A stretch of 37,176 bases of DNA from Caproicibacter fermentans (GCF_009746625.1 NZ_VWXL01000061.1:1-37176); one strand, 5' to 3'; shown: positions 24,949-33,296, counted from the first letter of the stretch. The notes: a model not told the origin generated them from the sequence alone. Program-made: numbers and translations.

Positions 24949-25615
24949 GAACAGCAGAACGGCATCTGTTTGTAATGAAGTTCAAAGAAAAATACACCGT
25001 AAAAGAGATGTGCAAAGTTTTGAAAGTCAGTGAATCAGGCTATTACCGCTGCCCTCGCGAAATCACTAAGGCAACTACCGAAATACAGGAAAAAGAAAAT
25101 CTGATCAAACGGGATTTCAGTTCGGACAAGCCGATGAAAAAGCTGCTGACGGATATAACTGAGGTACAATGCGCCGATGGCAAGCTGTATGTGTTTCCTG
25201 TTATGGACTGTTTTAACGGCGAAATAGTTGCCCTTGAAATGCGTGAAAACATGACAAAGGAACTGTGCATTGATACGGTCAAACAGCTTGGAAGGTTGAA
25301 AGATGTAATTCTTCACAGTGATCGCGCAAGCCAATACACAAGCGATGCTTTTCGCGCAAAGCTTAAGAAAATCGGAATGGTTCAAAGCTTAAGCGGGACC
25401 GGTCATTGCTATGATAATGCACGTATGGAAAGCTTTTTCGCTACATTAAAAAAGCTGTACAGATACCGACATACAGAATGGCACGAGAAGAAGTAAAATT
25501 CATAATTTTCAGATATATATTCGGCTATTACAATACCCAGAGAATCACAAGTTTTAACCCATTTGGATTGCCACTTATAGCATATCGAAAGCTGATCTGT
25601 AAATCGGCAGCATAG
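24936..25615 (+). pseudogene. IS3-family transposase OrfB, deleted and frameshifted
   Basis: The catalytic DDE residues remain: Asp in LTDITEVQ, Asp in LHSDRASQYTS and Glu in DNARMESFFATLK. The HTH_21/YGYRR region expected between NLIKRDFS and MKKLLTDITEV is missing. The first frame ends at 25494-25496. The C-terminal EVKFIIFRYIFGYYNTQRI...NPFGLPLIAYRK is present in another frame, to a stop at 25613-25615. A deletion plus a frameshift therefore inactivate it. Confidence 0.85.
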
Positions 25616-25697
25616 AATACACGGTACAGGACGCTGTAAAATATGTTATCTTGATTTTTGGTGTTTTTCGACTGCACATTTCTTACAATTTCAGCAG

Positions 25698-25746
25698 AAC
25701 AAAACGGCGATATACTTCCTTCCCGGAAGCATATCGCCGTTTTGTT
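25698..25746. terminator. 22-bp hairpin after the IS remnant
   Basis: AACAAAACGGCGATAT-A-CTTCC pairs with GGAAG-C-ATATCGCCGTTTTGTT around a 5-base loop, one mismatch. T-rich on one side and A-rich on the other, it could terminate in both directions. It lies 22 bases past the IS right end, so it may be the original downstream terminator of the locus the IS entered. Confidence 0.65.
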
Positions 25747-26167
25747 GTCAGCAGTCCGTATAGTTCCTTGTAAACCGATCTAACAAACAGACCCTGGTCG
25801 CTGTCAACGACTGAACCTTGAAACTGAGATCAGGTGGGACGAGTTCTGATACGAAGAAACTGGGGGCAACCATTTCTTGTTGTATGGCAGCCCCGGCTTT
25901 TCTGCTTTACTCTTTGATTTCAGAACATGCCCGAAATGGAATTCTTGGTTGATACATCTTTCTCTGCAGCGGTGTCAATTAGTGCGCCCGGAACCGGAAC
26001 GAACGCGACGCGCGCGGCCAGGCGGTCGAGAAACCGGGTTGAATTTGCACTCTTAAACCTTTGGAAACCCAAGATCTTTGCCATGATAAGACTGGAGAAC
26101 TTTTGTCACAGACGAGTGGGGGGAGTTTCAGCAGGGAACATCAACTTGAGTTGCTGACATTGTATTA
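25747..26167. other. Gene-free gap between mobile DNA and carbohydrate island
   Basis: A 76-codon open frame (25927-26157, plus) has no ribosome binding site and low-complexity Ala/Arg/Ser-rich translation, so I do not call it. Base composition falls towards AT after about 26.1 kb. I see no other signal. Confidence 0.4.
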
Positions 26168-27076
26168 CTATTTTAAAAATGTATACTTGCATCTATTTTT
26201 TTGATAATCACCTTTTATATATGATAAAATCAAATCAGCTGCCACTTCCGATTTTTCTTCTTGAAGTACAATCTTTTTTCTGCTTTCCGGTAAAATTTCA
26301 GGTGAGCCGCAGGAACATACTGTGACAAAATTATTGGGATTTAAATATCTAGCTGCAAACAGGCTGACAAATTCATTAATCACGATTCCTTTTGCCTTGG
26401 ATTTACCTCTAGAAAATTCAGCTAACTCTTTTACGCTTTTAGCAAAAAGCAGTTCGATTCCCTTTTTATTTGCATAGCTGTCAATGATATTTAAAATTCC
26501 TTTGTTATTGCTTTTATATGAAATTATAAATTCGGGGTTGCTGTTTAGCAATTGTTCCGACTTTTCAAATGCTACATTATAATCCAATATTATTTTATGG
26601 AACAAGCAATCTTCCAGATAGCCATCGATAATTAAAACCGGAACATGAAAAATGTTGGAAATTTTATAAAAGATATCTTCACTAACATCTAATAAAATAA
26701 CACCATCCAATTTTCGCTGTAAAACGACATTAAGTTCTGGACAACTGACGTCGACTTTTGTGAAAAGTACATGGTAGCCAAAACGATTTAAGATACGTTC
26801 GATTTGATTGATGAATTTACAATATATAAAATCCTGCCATGGGTTTTCTATGGTTAAGTCACAAACGCGTAAAATTCCGATAAGGCCAGATTTTTTGCCT
26901 GCAAGCGTGCGCGCGGTTAAATTGGGAATATAGCCCATTTCCTTACTGATCGTTAACACACGTTTTTTCGTCTCATCACTGATTTTCTGCCCTTTAACAT
27001 GATTTAAGATATATGAAACCGTTGCAATTGAAACGTTTGATTTTTCCGCGATATCCTTCATCGTTATATTTCCCAA
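26168..27076 (-). CDS. LacI-family regulator of the esterase operon
   Basis: This is a predicted repressor of about 302 residues. The helix-turn-helix TMKDIAEKSNVSIATVSYILNH is at the N-terminus, then the hinge (YIPNLTARTLAGKKS), then a sugar-binding-type sensor (VDGVILLDVSE-like, VVTVCSCGSPE). It is slightly shorter than standard LacI, as is the second regulator in this island. TTG 27076 is preferred because AGGGAG is about 8 bases upstream; the frame continues to TTG 27097. It is downstream of the operon it probably controls, and the same AAGCGCTT palindrome occurs at its own promoter and the operon's. Confidence 0.9.
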   Translation of the reverse strand: MGNITMKDIAEKSNVSIATVSYILNHVKGQKISDETKKRVLTISKEMGYIPNLTARTLAGKKSGLIGILRVCDLTIENPWQDFIYCKFINQIERILNRFGYHVLFTKVDVSCPELNVVLQRKLDGVILLDVSEDIFYKISNIFHVPVLIIDGYLEDCLFHKIILDYNVAFEKSEQLLNSNPEFIISYKSNNKGILNIIDSYANKKGIELLFAKSVKELAEFSRGKSKAKGIVINEFVSLFAARYLNPNNFVTVCSCGSPEILPESRKKIVLQEEKSEVAADLILSYIKGDYQKNRCKYTFLK

Positions 27077-27109
27077 ACTCCGCCACTCCCTTTTCAATGT
27101 TTGTTACTG

Positions 27110-27117
27110 AAGCGCTT
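27110..27117. promoter_or_regulatory. LacI-type operator at the regulator's own promoter
   Basis: AAGCGCTT is centred a few bases beyond the -10 hexamer of the minus-strand promoter (ACTTTA as read on plus, 27123-27128). The same core sits at 31901-31916. Negative autoregulation is the natural reading. Confidence 0.65.
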
Positions 27118-27122
27118 AAATT

Positions 27123-27152
27123 ACTTTATCACGATACGCCGTACCTTGTCAA
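27123..27152 (-). promoter_or_regulatory. Promoter of the LacI gene at 27076
   Basis: On the minus strand TTGACA (27152-27147) and TAAAGT (27128-27123) are 18 bases apart, ending close to the AAGCGCTT palindrome. Confidence 0.65.
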
Positions 27153-27277
27153 TAAGGGCGTTATGGGCCATCTGGTCGTCAAAAACGGGTTTAGAGAAAT
27201 TAGAGTATATTAAAGAACTGCCGTTAAAAACAAAGCCTATCCACGCTGAGCTATACCACACAGTCCCACTTCCATTA

Positions 27278-27320
27278 GCGATCGGCCAATATCTTCCAGA
27301 ACAATATATTGACCGATCGC
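27278..27320. terminator. Hairpin after the PK-domain gene
   Basis: GCGATCGGCCAATAT (27278-27292) pairs with ATATTGACCGATCGC (27306-27320), 14 of 15 positions. It lies 23 bases beyond the stop of the last operon gene. There is no T-run, so it may stabilise the 3' end rather than terminate by itself. Confidence 0.45.
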
Positions 27321-27342
27321 CGGTACAAAAGCGAGAGATTGT

Positions 27343-27882
27343 TCAAAATACATTCTTTTGCTTTTTTTCATCCAACTGCTTTGTTTGCGGCATACATAAT
27401 ATCCGAATAACATCAAATTTAGGATTTTGGTTGCCGTTTGATTTCAGTATCAGTGCGGTGTCGGAACCAAAACCCGTGCCACCGATCGCTATGATTTGGT
27501 TTATGTCGGAAAGAAGACCGTTTTCCATGGCAGCTTGGGCAATTTCAAATGCAACTTTTGTACCTTGGGAAAAACTCCGCAATGCATTTGCTGTGTCCTG
27601 CTCGAAATAATGAACACACGGTACCGCCTGTATCTGTTTCTTCCTTAATTCGTTTTTTGCTTCTTCACTTTGACTCCAGCCAAATGTATCAACTCCTACA
27701 GCAATGATTTTTATTCCCGAATCATGAAAATAATCTGCGGCAAGCAAAGCGGTCTGGCCTGTTGTAGAGGCCAGTACAATTTCGTTCATATGATGCGCAA
27801 GCGCATATTCTTTAACAATCTTAAAGACATTTTCCGTGTTGGATTTTCCAGGTTTCTCAAAATAACAAATTTGATTGTTCAT
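27343..27882 (-). CDS. Stand-alone pyruvate-kinase C-terminal-domain protein
   Basis: This 179-residue protein resembles the alpha/beta C-terminal domain of pyruvate kinase without the catalytic barrel. Typical are ICYFEKPGKSNTENVFKIVKEYA, IVLASTTGQTALLAADYF, IIAVGVDTFGW and IIAIGGTGFGSDTALIL. Such proteins occur singly in many Firmicutes and their role is not established; nucleotide or small-molecule sensing is possible. It has AGGAGG seven bases ahead of its ATG at 27882 and starts 42 bases after the MFS gene, so it is the last gene of the operon. Confidence 0.88.
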   Translation of the reverse strand: MNNQICYFEKPGKSNTENVFKIVKEYALAHHMNEIVLASTTGQTALLAADYFHDSGIKIIAVGVDTFGWSQSEEAKNELRKKQIQAVPCVHYFEQDTANALRSFSQGTKVAFEIAQAAMENGLLSDINQIIAIGGTGFGSDTALILKSNGNQNPKFDVIRILCMPQTKQLDEKKQKNVF

Positions 27883-27923
27883 AACAGAACCTCCTATGTT
27901 TTCTAATTGCGTTGGATGATTAA

Positions 27924-29159
27924 CTAACTTCCCGATTTTTTACATACAATCACTTTCCGAAGGTTTTTTACGGTTCCATGTATGATTCCTGCGGATGCGA
28001 GAATCGTTACTCCCAGAATTTTAAAGCAGTTAAAAATTCCCACCCATCCTGTCAAATATCCTGCCAAGATGCTTCCAACATAATTCATACCGTTGAACAG
28101 CATGGTGTAGGAACTAACGACCCTTCCTCTCATTTCATTTTCAGATTCCAAAAGGACAACGGAGTTTGATGCCGTTGCAAATGCAGTGATGCAGAACCCA
28201 TAAAGAATGTAGAGAAAAGCAAAAACGATAAAATTTTTAAGGAAGCCGATCAACACGAATAAAACCGAGGTAATTATTGGAATAATCAGCAGAAGGTGTT
28301 TCACAAAACGGGTGTCATTTTTAACAGACATGAAGATTGCACCTATTAGCGAGCCAATCCCCATGAAAGAAATCAGGAACGAATAACCGGCTGACTGCCC
28401 ATTGACGTTTTTGACAAGAACTGGGGTCAACACATTGTAATTCATAGCTAAAAGTCCTACCACGGTAGAAATCAGAAGGGTTCCTAATAAGATTTTTTTG
28501 CTGCCGATATACGAAAATGCCTCCGTAATTTCTTTGACTGCATTTCTATTCTCCGTTGGATCCTTAACGGCAGTCTTAATCTTACAGACAAAAATCGTGA
28601 CCGGGATAAAACAGAAAGCGTTGATCCAGAAACAGACCGAGATGTTGACAAACCCCATTAAGATTCCTACGAATGCAGGTCCAATGATCCGTGCACCGTT
28701 AAAAGCTACCGAATTTAATGCGATGCCGTTTGTGAGGGCGTCTTTGCCAACTAGATGATAAATAAACGTCTGTCTAGCTGGCAAATTAACAGCATTCGCG
28801 GCCCCCGTAATCAAACTGAAGAGAACAAGGTGGTAATATTTTATCGAATTCAGCCCGATTAGTATCGCCAATACCATAGACGCCGCAATCAATATGATTT
28901 GTGAATCAACCAAAACTTTTTTGTCGGAGAATTTATCAAGAATAATACCGCCGGCTACCGAAAAAAGGAAAAAAGGTATTCCACCTATTGCCAGCACCAA
29001 ACCTGAGAGAAAAGAGGAGCCTGATATTTCATAAACCAGCCATGATAAAGCGGTTGTCTGCATCCATGTGCCGGTAAGGGAAATGCACTGTCCCGCCCAA
29101 AACAGTCGGAAATTTTTGCTTTGCATCGCGGGAAATTTTGTTTTTAACTTCTGCTTCAT
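27924..29159 (-). CDS. MFS transporter (MFS_3/EntS-like)
   Basis: This is a 411-residue membrane transporter with about 12 helices in two halves. The family-typical N-terminus FRLFWAGQCISLTGTWMQTTALSWLVYEIS marks the MFS_3 branch that includes EntS-like exporters. GGIILDKFSDKK is the loop 2-3 motif, and NLPARQTFIYHLVGKD follows. Its start overlaps the upstream esterase stop (ATGA), so expression is coupled. It could export an esterase product or import a short ester; direction cannot be seen. Confidence 0.92.
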   Translation of the reverse strand: MKQKLKTKFPAMQSKNFRLFWAGQCISLTGTWMQTTALSWLVYEISGSSFLSGLVLAIGGIPFFLFSVAGGIILDKFSDKKVLVDSQIILIAASMVLAILIGLNSIKYYHLVLFSLITGAANAVNLPARQTFIYHLVGKDALTNGIALNSVAFNGARIIGPAFVGILMGFVNISVCFWINAFCFIPVTIFVCKIKTAVKDPTENRNAVKEITEAFSYIGSKKILLGTLLISTVVGLLAMNYNVLTPVLVKNVNGQSAGYSFLISFMGIGSLIGAIFMSVKNDTRFVKHLLLIIPIITSVLFVLIGFLKNFIVFAFLYILYGFCITAFATASNSVVLLESENEMRGRVVSSYTMLFNGMNYVGSILAGYLTGWVGIFNCFKILGVTILASAGIIHGTVKNLRKVIVCKKSGS

Positions 29160-30496
29160 TCAGGATTTGACCAACCTTCTACGGTATAGCTGAGCTTTTT
29201 ATCATTCTCAGCGCGAAATCTTCTGCACACAGCATGATGATGGCTGTCTATTTCAGCAAACGCTTTGCCATCGCCTGTGTGGCAGGTTATGGCAAACTGC
29301 ACACCGATGTCCCGAGGAAGCGAGTACTGCCCGCCATAGGTGCGACCCGATATTTTATGGACAATGATTTTATTGACTGTCAAATAGGCATTATCAGGAG
29401 TCTTTTCCGGCACTGTGATGGCAATGGAAACCGATACGTATTCGGACAGCGGATCGACAACTGTATACTCTGCGGAAGTTTCCAAACCACCATAGCGGTA
29501 TGTAACCTTTGTGCTGCCTTTGTGTTTGGGCTGTATCATCCCATCCTGTCCGACTTCCAGAATTTCCGGATTTTCCACAAAATACTGACCTGTAAGGCCG
29601 GTCGTTTTGAATCCGGTACTAAATTGAAGCTCTGGATTGATGCGTACGGCTATTCCACTCAACCCAACCATTTTTCTACCCGGCAGCCGAATGGATTGCA
29701 GGGTTCCGATATTTCCGAATAAGTACAGAAGGGGAATACTGAGGCGTTTCGACCAGTCTGTTTCCGTATGTGCTGCATCCGTGACCGCATAATAGGAAAG
29801 TTCGTCGATCGGTTTCCATCCGATCTCATACAAATGATCTGCCATTTTTCTGACATGCTGCGGCAAAATGTTCGCTTCGTATTCCCCCACATCAAGCCAA
29901 ATTTTGACCGGAACTTTTTTGGTATAAAATTTGCAGACGGGAAACACATCCAGCGTGTTTAAATCCAGTTTTACAAAATAAGGGGAAAGAATTCCCACTT
30001 TTCCGAAAATTTCGGGATGCCGGAAGAGAATGTTGTAAGTTACAAGACCACCCATAGACGATCCCATTAATGCTGTGTGATTCCGGTCGGACTGTGTTCT
30101 GTAGTTTGCATCAATATAAGGCTTTAAATCGTGGATGATAAAATCTTCATACAATTCACCTTTGCAGCATTTTATTTCAGGAAGTCCTTCTATTTTGTTG
30201 GTACCGTCCATACTGTGCGTGTATTCGTTTGACCGTTCGACACCTTTATTATCGATTCCCACAATAATAATTTCGGCTATCTTGTTTTCGCGTATTAATT
30301 TTTCCACAGTTTCATACACATTCCAAGACTGATTGGAGTATGGGTTTGCGTTAAACAGCCCCTGCCCATCATGCATATACAGCACAGGATATTTTGCAGT
30401 GCTTGAGTAATAGCTGGGTGGAAGATAAATATGTATGTCTCGGTCGTTATTGAGTTTTTTAGCGTGAAAATTTTTCAGTAAAATAACTCGTTCCAT
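29156..30496 (-). CDS. Esterase with Ig-like and starch-binding-like domains (second copy)
   Basis: This predicted alpha/beta hydrolase of the putative-esterase (Fes/esterase D) family has 446 residues. The hydrolase domain spans about 1-260: IHIYLPPSYY, LYMHDGQGLF, nucleophile Ser147 in MGSSMGGL, Asp202 in WLDVGEYE, and His243 in DAAHTETDW. A bacterial-Ig-like module follows (about 272-350, EILEVGQDGMIQPKHKGSTKVTY). A C-terminal beta-sandwich (about 355-446) ends in TVEGW and resembles CBM20-type modules. There is no signal peptide, so it acts inside the cell. ATG 30496 has AGAGG seven bases upstream. It is a paralogue of the upstream gene. Confidence 0.9.
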   Translation of the reverse strand: MERVILLKNFHAKKLNNDRDIHIYLPPSYYSSTAKYPVLYMHDGQGLFNANPYSNQSWNVYETVEKLIRENKIAEIIIVGIDNKGVERSNEYTHSMDGTNKIEGLPEIKCCKGELYEDFIIHDLKPYIDANYRTQSDRNHTALMGSSMGGLVTYNILFRHPEIFGKVGILSPYFVKLDLNTLDVFPVCKFYTKKVPVKIWLDVGEYEANILPQHVRKMADHLYEIGWKPIDELSYYAVTDAAHTETDWSKRLSIPLLYLFGNIGTLQSIRLPGRKMVGLSGIAVRINPELQFSTGFKTTGLTGQYFVENPEILEVGQDGMIQPKHKGSTKVTYRYGGLETSAEYTVVDPLSEYVSVSIAITVPEKTPDNAYLTVNKIIVHKISGRTYGGQYSLPRDIGVQFAITCHTGDGKAFAEIDSHHHAVCRRFRAENDKKLSYTVEGWSNPE

Positions 30497-30523
30497 TGCA
30501 TTTCCTCTTTTCTTTGGCAAAGA

Positions 30524-31870
30524 TTATAGATCCTTCCAACTTTCAACAGTGCAGTTTAATGTTAAATCCTCAGAAGCTTTGAATCTTCGGTAGGGGATAT
30601 CTTTTTTATCCTTATCTTGTTCAATTGAAGGATTGACAAAAGCGTCACCTCTGGCAATTTTGAATGTAAAACCACTGTCAGTTGGAATGCAAATTTTGAC
30701 GGTATAAAGACCGTCTTTCACCTTTGTCAGTCGATATTCGTTCAGAGTTAGAGGCTGGTCATCCGGAGTGTTATTCGGAACCTTTACATTTACAGCTACG
30801 TTTACCATTTTAGGAACATTCTCAACAACTGTATAGATAGCGGCAGTTTCCAAACCATGTGAACGGTAGGTTACTTTTGTTTGCCCGACTTTTTTGGGGA
30901 TGATGGTTCCATCAACGGATATTTCCAGAATGTTTGGGTCTTCTGGAATATATTGTGCGTCGATGTCACTCATAAGGAAGCCACTATCAAATTTTACCAC
31001 AGGATTGGCACGAACTTGCAATCCTCCATTCAGACCGACTGTTTTACGACCATAAAGTTGCACGGAATCCCTTTGACCGATTTTACCAAAGAAAAACAAA
31101 AGAGGTGCGTGCAGGCGTGCATTCCAGTCCTGCTCAAAATGCGCTCCGTAAGGAACATCGTAATACGCAAGGTCTTTCTCCTGTTGGTACCCTTTTTCCA
31201 GCATTTGATCCACAAAGTGCCTGGTGTGGCTGATTTGCAAAAGATTTTCGTATTCGCCAATATCTGCCCATATTTTTTGTGGTTTCTGATTTGTATTATA
31301 AATTTGATAGTTCGGCGTTTCCGCAAAACCGTCCGAATTTACTGACACGAGAAAAGGAGACATCATGGCAAGGTTTCCAAATACCTGAGGATTACGGAAG
31401 CCAAGGTTATAAGTTACGAGACCTCCCATAGACGAACCAATAAGCGCGGTGTTTTCAGGGTCGGTCAGGGTACGATAGTTTTTATCAATGTACGGCTTTA
31501 AATCATTCAGAAGGAAATCTTCATAAAGCAGTCCCTTAGCTTTCAAATGTAATGCGTTCACAAAAGGAATTCCGTCGAACGCATACTCACTTCCCCTCTC
31601 GTTGCCCATATTGGGGATTGCAACAATGATAATCTCTTTTATTTTACCGTCCTGAATCAGTTGGTCAGCAACTTTATGTGCATTCCATGATCCGCCCGTA
31701 TTTTTCGATTGTGCAAAAGCGTACTGGCCATCATGCATATACAGTACCGGATATTTTTTGTTAATGCTTTGCATGTAACTCGGTGGAAGATAAAGAAAGA
31801 TATCCCTGTCATTGTTTAATTTTGTCGCATGGAAATTTTTGATGGTTACAATTTGAGAATGTGGCTCCAC
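30524..31870 (-). CDS. Esterase with Ig-like and starch-binding-like domains (first copy)
   Basis: This 448-residue paralogue of the next gene is the first gene of the operon. The triad reads Ser147 (IGSSMGGL), Asp203 (WADIGEYE) and His244 (YGAHFEQDW). ILEISVDGTIIPKKVGQTKVTY marks the Ig-like (BIG2-type) module at about 275-352. VNVAVNVKVPNNTPDDQ...LTLNEYRL and FKIARGDAF ... YRRF ... TVESW at 358-448 give the look of a starch- or glycogen-binding sandwich. No export signal is present. It starts with GTG at 31870; AAAGGAG is 11 bases upstream. The two esterases probably act on related substrates; a carbohydrate ester is inferred from the domains and the neighbouring maltodextrin importer. Confidence 0.9.
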   Translation of the reverse strand: MEPHSQIVTIKNFHATKLNNDRDIFLYLPPSYMQSINKKYPVLYMHDGQYAFAQSKNTGGSWNAHKVADQLIQDGKIKEIIIVAIPNMGNERGSEYAFDGIPFVNALHLKAKGLLYEDFLLNDLKPYIDKNYRTLTDPENTALIGSSMGGLVTYNLGFRNPQVFGNLAMMSPFLVSVNSDGFAETPNYQIYNTNQKPQKIWADIGEYENLLQISHTRHFVDQMLEKGYQQEKDLAYYDVPYGAHFEQDWNARLHAPLLFFFGKIGQRDSVQLYGRKTVGLNGGLQVRANPVVKFDSGFLMSDIDAQYIPEDPNILEISVDGTIIPKKVGQTKVTYRSHGLETAAIYTVVENVPKMVNVAVNVKVPNNTPDDQPLTLNEYRLTKVKDGLYTVKICIPTDSGFTFKIARGDAFVNPSIEQDKDKKDIPYRRFKASEDLTLNCTVESWKDL

Positions 31871-31900
31871 TAAAAATCAGACTCCTTTTATTAGAAATTT

Positions 31901-31916
31901 ACTTAAGCGCTTAAGT
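31901..31916. promoter_or_regulatory. Perfect 16-bp operator palindrome for the esterase operon
   Basis: ACTTAAGCGCTTAAGT is fully self-complementary and shares AAGCGCTT with 27110-27117. It lies 7 bases past the -10 hexamer, an ideal place for LacI repression. Confidence 0.75.
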
Positions 31917-31923
31917 TAATTAC

Positions 31924-31952
31924 AATATAACATATGCTACTATTTCTGTCAA
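31924..31952 (-). promoter_or_regulatory. Promoter of the esterase-MFS operon
   Basis: On the minus strand TTGACA (31952-31947) and TATATT (31929-31924) are 17 bases apart, directly upstream of the palindrome. The next minus-strand gene upstream ends over 400 bases away. Confidence 0.8.
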
Positions 31953-32172
31953 TATTGATTTGTAAATTTAGCAGATTTAATGACAAACAGCCAAAACAAA
32001 ACTAAAATTTTTAAAATTATTAATTTTATGAGACAGCTTAATTTTTTTGCGATGAGATGAAAAGTTCATGAAAACAGCAGGTTTCCGAGACTATCCTTTT
32101 ACTTAACAAAACAATGTTAAGTTTATTGTTGATGCATAATGCACAATAATAATTAATATTTTTTAAAAATTA
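31953..32172. other. AT-rich intergenic region with a short inverted repeat
   Basis: The only structure seen is ACTTAAC (32101-32107) facing GTTAAGT (32116-32122) across eight bases, which partly echoes the ACTTAA half of the operator. No gene is visible. Confidence 0.35.
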
Positions 32173-32201
32173 TTGACACATATTAATAATTGTGTTATAT
32201 T
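32173..32201 (+). promoter_or_regulatory. Promoter of the small RNA
   Basis: TTGACA (32173-32178) and TATATT (32196-32201) are exactly 17 bases apart, with no coding region downstream on this strand for more than 1.2 kb. Confidence 0.8.
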
Positions 32202-32207
32202 ATTGCA

Positions 32208-32340
32208 TGCACAGAGGTGAAAGGTTGACTTTCCTACCGGCGGGAGACTTTCCCTTTAAAGAACAGGCGGCAGCAATCGCGCCGTAATAATTTAAGCCGG
32301 AAATGCTGCGGCTTTAACCAACAACATTTCCGGCTTTTTC
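32208..32340 (+). ncRNA. Candidate small RNA of about 130 bases
   Basis: A strong promoter at 32173-32201 and a classical terminator (GCCGGAAATG 32296-32305, CATTTCCGGC 32325-32334, T5 at 32335-32339) frame a transcript with no open frame worth calling. It folds locally: GAAAG/CTTTC at 32218-32233, GGGA/TCCC around 32242-32254, and GGCG/CGCC around 32267-32283. It is GC-richer than its flanks. I tried to match it to riboswitch classes by eye and found none. It sits between the esterase operon and the second LacI gene. Trans-acting or leader-derived function is unknown. Confidence 0.6.
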
Positions 32341-32356
32341 ATTAATCTATTAAAGC

Positions 32357-33272
32357 TTAGTACGTTTCGCACTGAACCAATATCCGGTTTTCTTCTTCCG
32401 CTTTCCCATAGTCCAGTGAAAACATTTTTTGCAATGTTTCAACGGCAATATCGGCAATTTTTCGGTTGGGAATAAAAATCATTTTTGTGTCCGGCAGCAA
32501 CATGTTGGAATCATCAAAATTCGAAACGACCACAAGATCCTGCCGGTTGATGTACAGTTCCGTCTCCAGCCCAAGGATATCGCCAAACACGATTCCTTTT
32601 GCTTGGCTATGAGTTTGAAGAAAGAGTCTCAAATCCGAATTTGAGGTATTGATAAAAACGTCCTCTGGAGGAAATCCTCCCATCATTTCATTTTTTAAAT
32701 CCTGATTACAGATATCTTCCATTACGAGAAACGACGCGTTGGTGTTTAGCATCACTTTTGCCCTGCGAATCGCGTCTTTATAATCCGGATAGATTTTGCA
32801 AAACAAACTGTCATGAATACTGCAGTTTAAAAAAAGGACGGGTACATAGTAGTTATGCGTTATTTTATCCGCAATTTTGCTGTCTATATCAATAAAAAAA
32901 AACCGCGTTTAAATTATGCTTTGAAATGGCGGCAACATCTTTCTCCGGATCTTTCGTTTCGAGGATGATTGTTTCAAAGTCAAGTTCTTTCATTCGGGAA
33001 CTTATTTTTGATGCAAGATCATAATAAGACATCCTTTTTCCGGGGGAATCGTTGTCTTTACAACTGATAATAACCCCCACTTGTTTGCTTTTGCGTTTTT
33101 TTACAGAATTGCGCGGCTTATAGTGCAATCGTGTAACGGCTTCTGCTATTTTCAAACAGGTGTCATGTCCGATTTTTTCATTTTCAGAGTGATTCAAGAC
33201 ATATGAAACGGTGGCCACCGAAACATTGCACTCTTTTGCAATATCCCGCATGGATACTTTATGTTTTGCCAC
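32357..33272 (-). pseudogene. LacI-family regulator with homopolymer frameshift
   Basis: The N-terminal part (33272-32889) has the helix-turn-helix SMRDIAKECNVSVATVSYVLNH, a hinge and the first half of the sensor, and ends at LNAVFFY in a run of nine T (A on plus, 32894-32902). Removing one base restores the frame: AVFFIDIDSKIADKI, then FCKIYPDYKDAIRRAK and on to the stop at 32357, a normal 304-residue regulator. All other codons are clean, so it is either a recent mutation, a slippage-controlled gene or a sequencing error. GTG 33272 has AAGGGG eight bases upstream. It diverges from the maltodextrin transport genes, which it probably controls. Confidence 0.85.
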
Positions 33273-33296
33273 ATAAAACGCCCCTTTGAATTTACT

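Larger units (their letters stand above)
24611..25676 (+). mobile_element. Decayed IS3-family insertion sequence
   Basis: The left end from about 24611 (TCGACAAGCACCCAAAATC at 24616-24634) and the right end up to 25676 are imperfect inverted repeats sharing TCGA-AA-CACC-AAAATC. Between them are an intact orfA and a broken orfB. At about 1,066 bp it is shorter than typical IS3 members (1.2-1.5 kb), which fits an internal deletion. I did not find a convincing target-site duplication. Confidence 0.8.

Noticed and set aside
25927-26157. Plus-strand 76-codon open frame after the IS remnant
   Set aside because: No ribosome binding site, low-complexity composition and no family resemblance.
27213-27265. 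tRNA-like stretch on the minus strand (GGTATAGCTCAGCGTGGATAGG)
   Set aside because: It resembles a tRNA D-arm region, but no acceptor stem, T-arm or sensible anticodon loop follows. It may be a chance match or an old tRNA fragment.
31901-31916. Catabolite-responsive (CcpA) element
   Set aside because: The AAGCGCTT core overlaps the general cre pattern, but the symmetrical arms and the second copy at the LacI gene fit a dedicated operator better. Dual use cannot be excluded.
32208-32340. Riboswitch identity for the small RNA
   Set aside because: I compared it by eye with purine, glycine, SAM, lysine, c-di-GMP, ZTP, fluoride and guanidine classes and saw no convincing core. There is also no co-directional gene immediately downstream.
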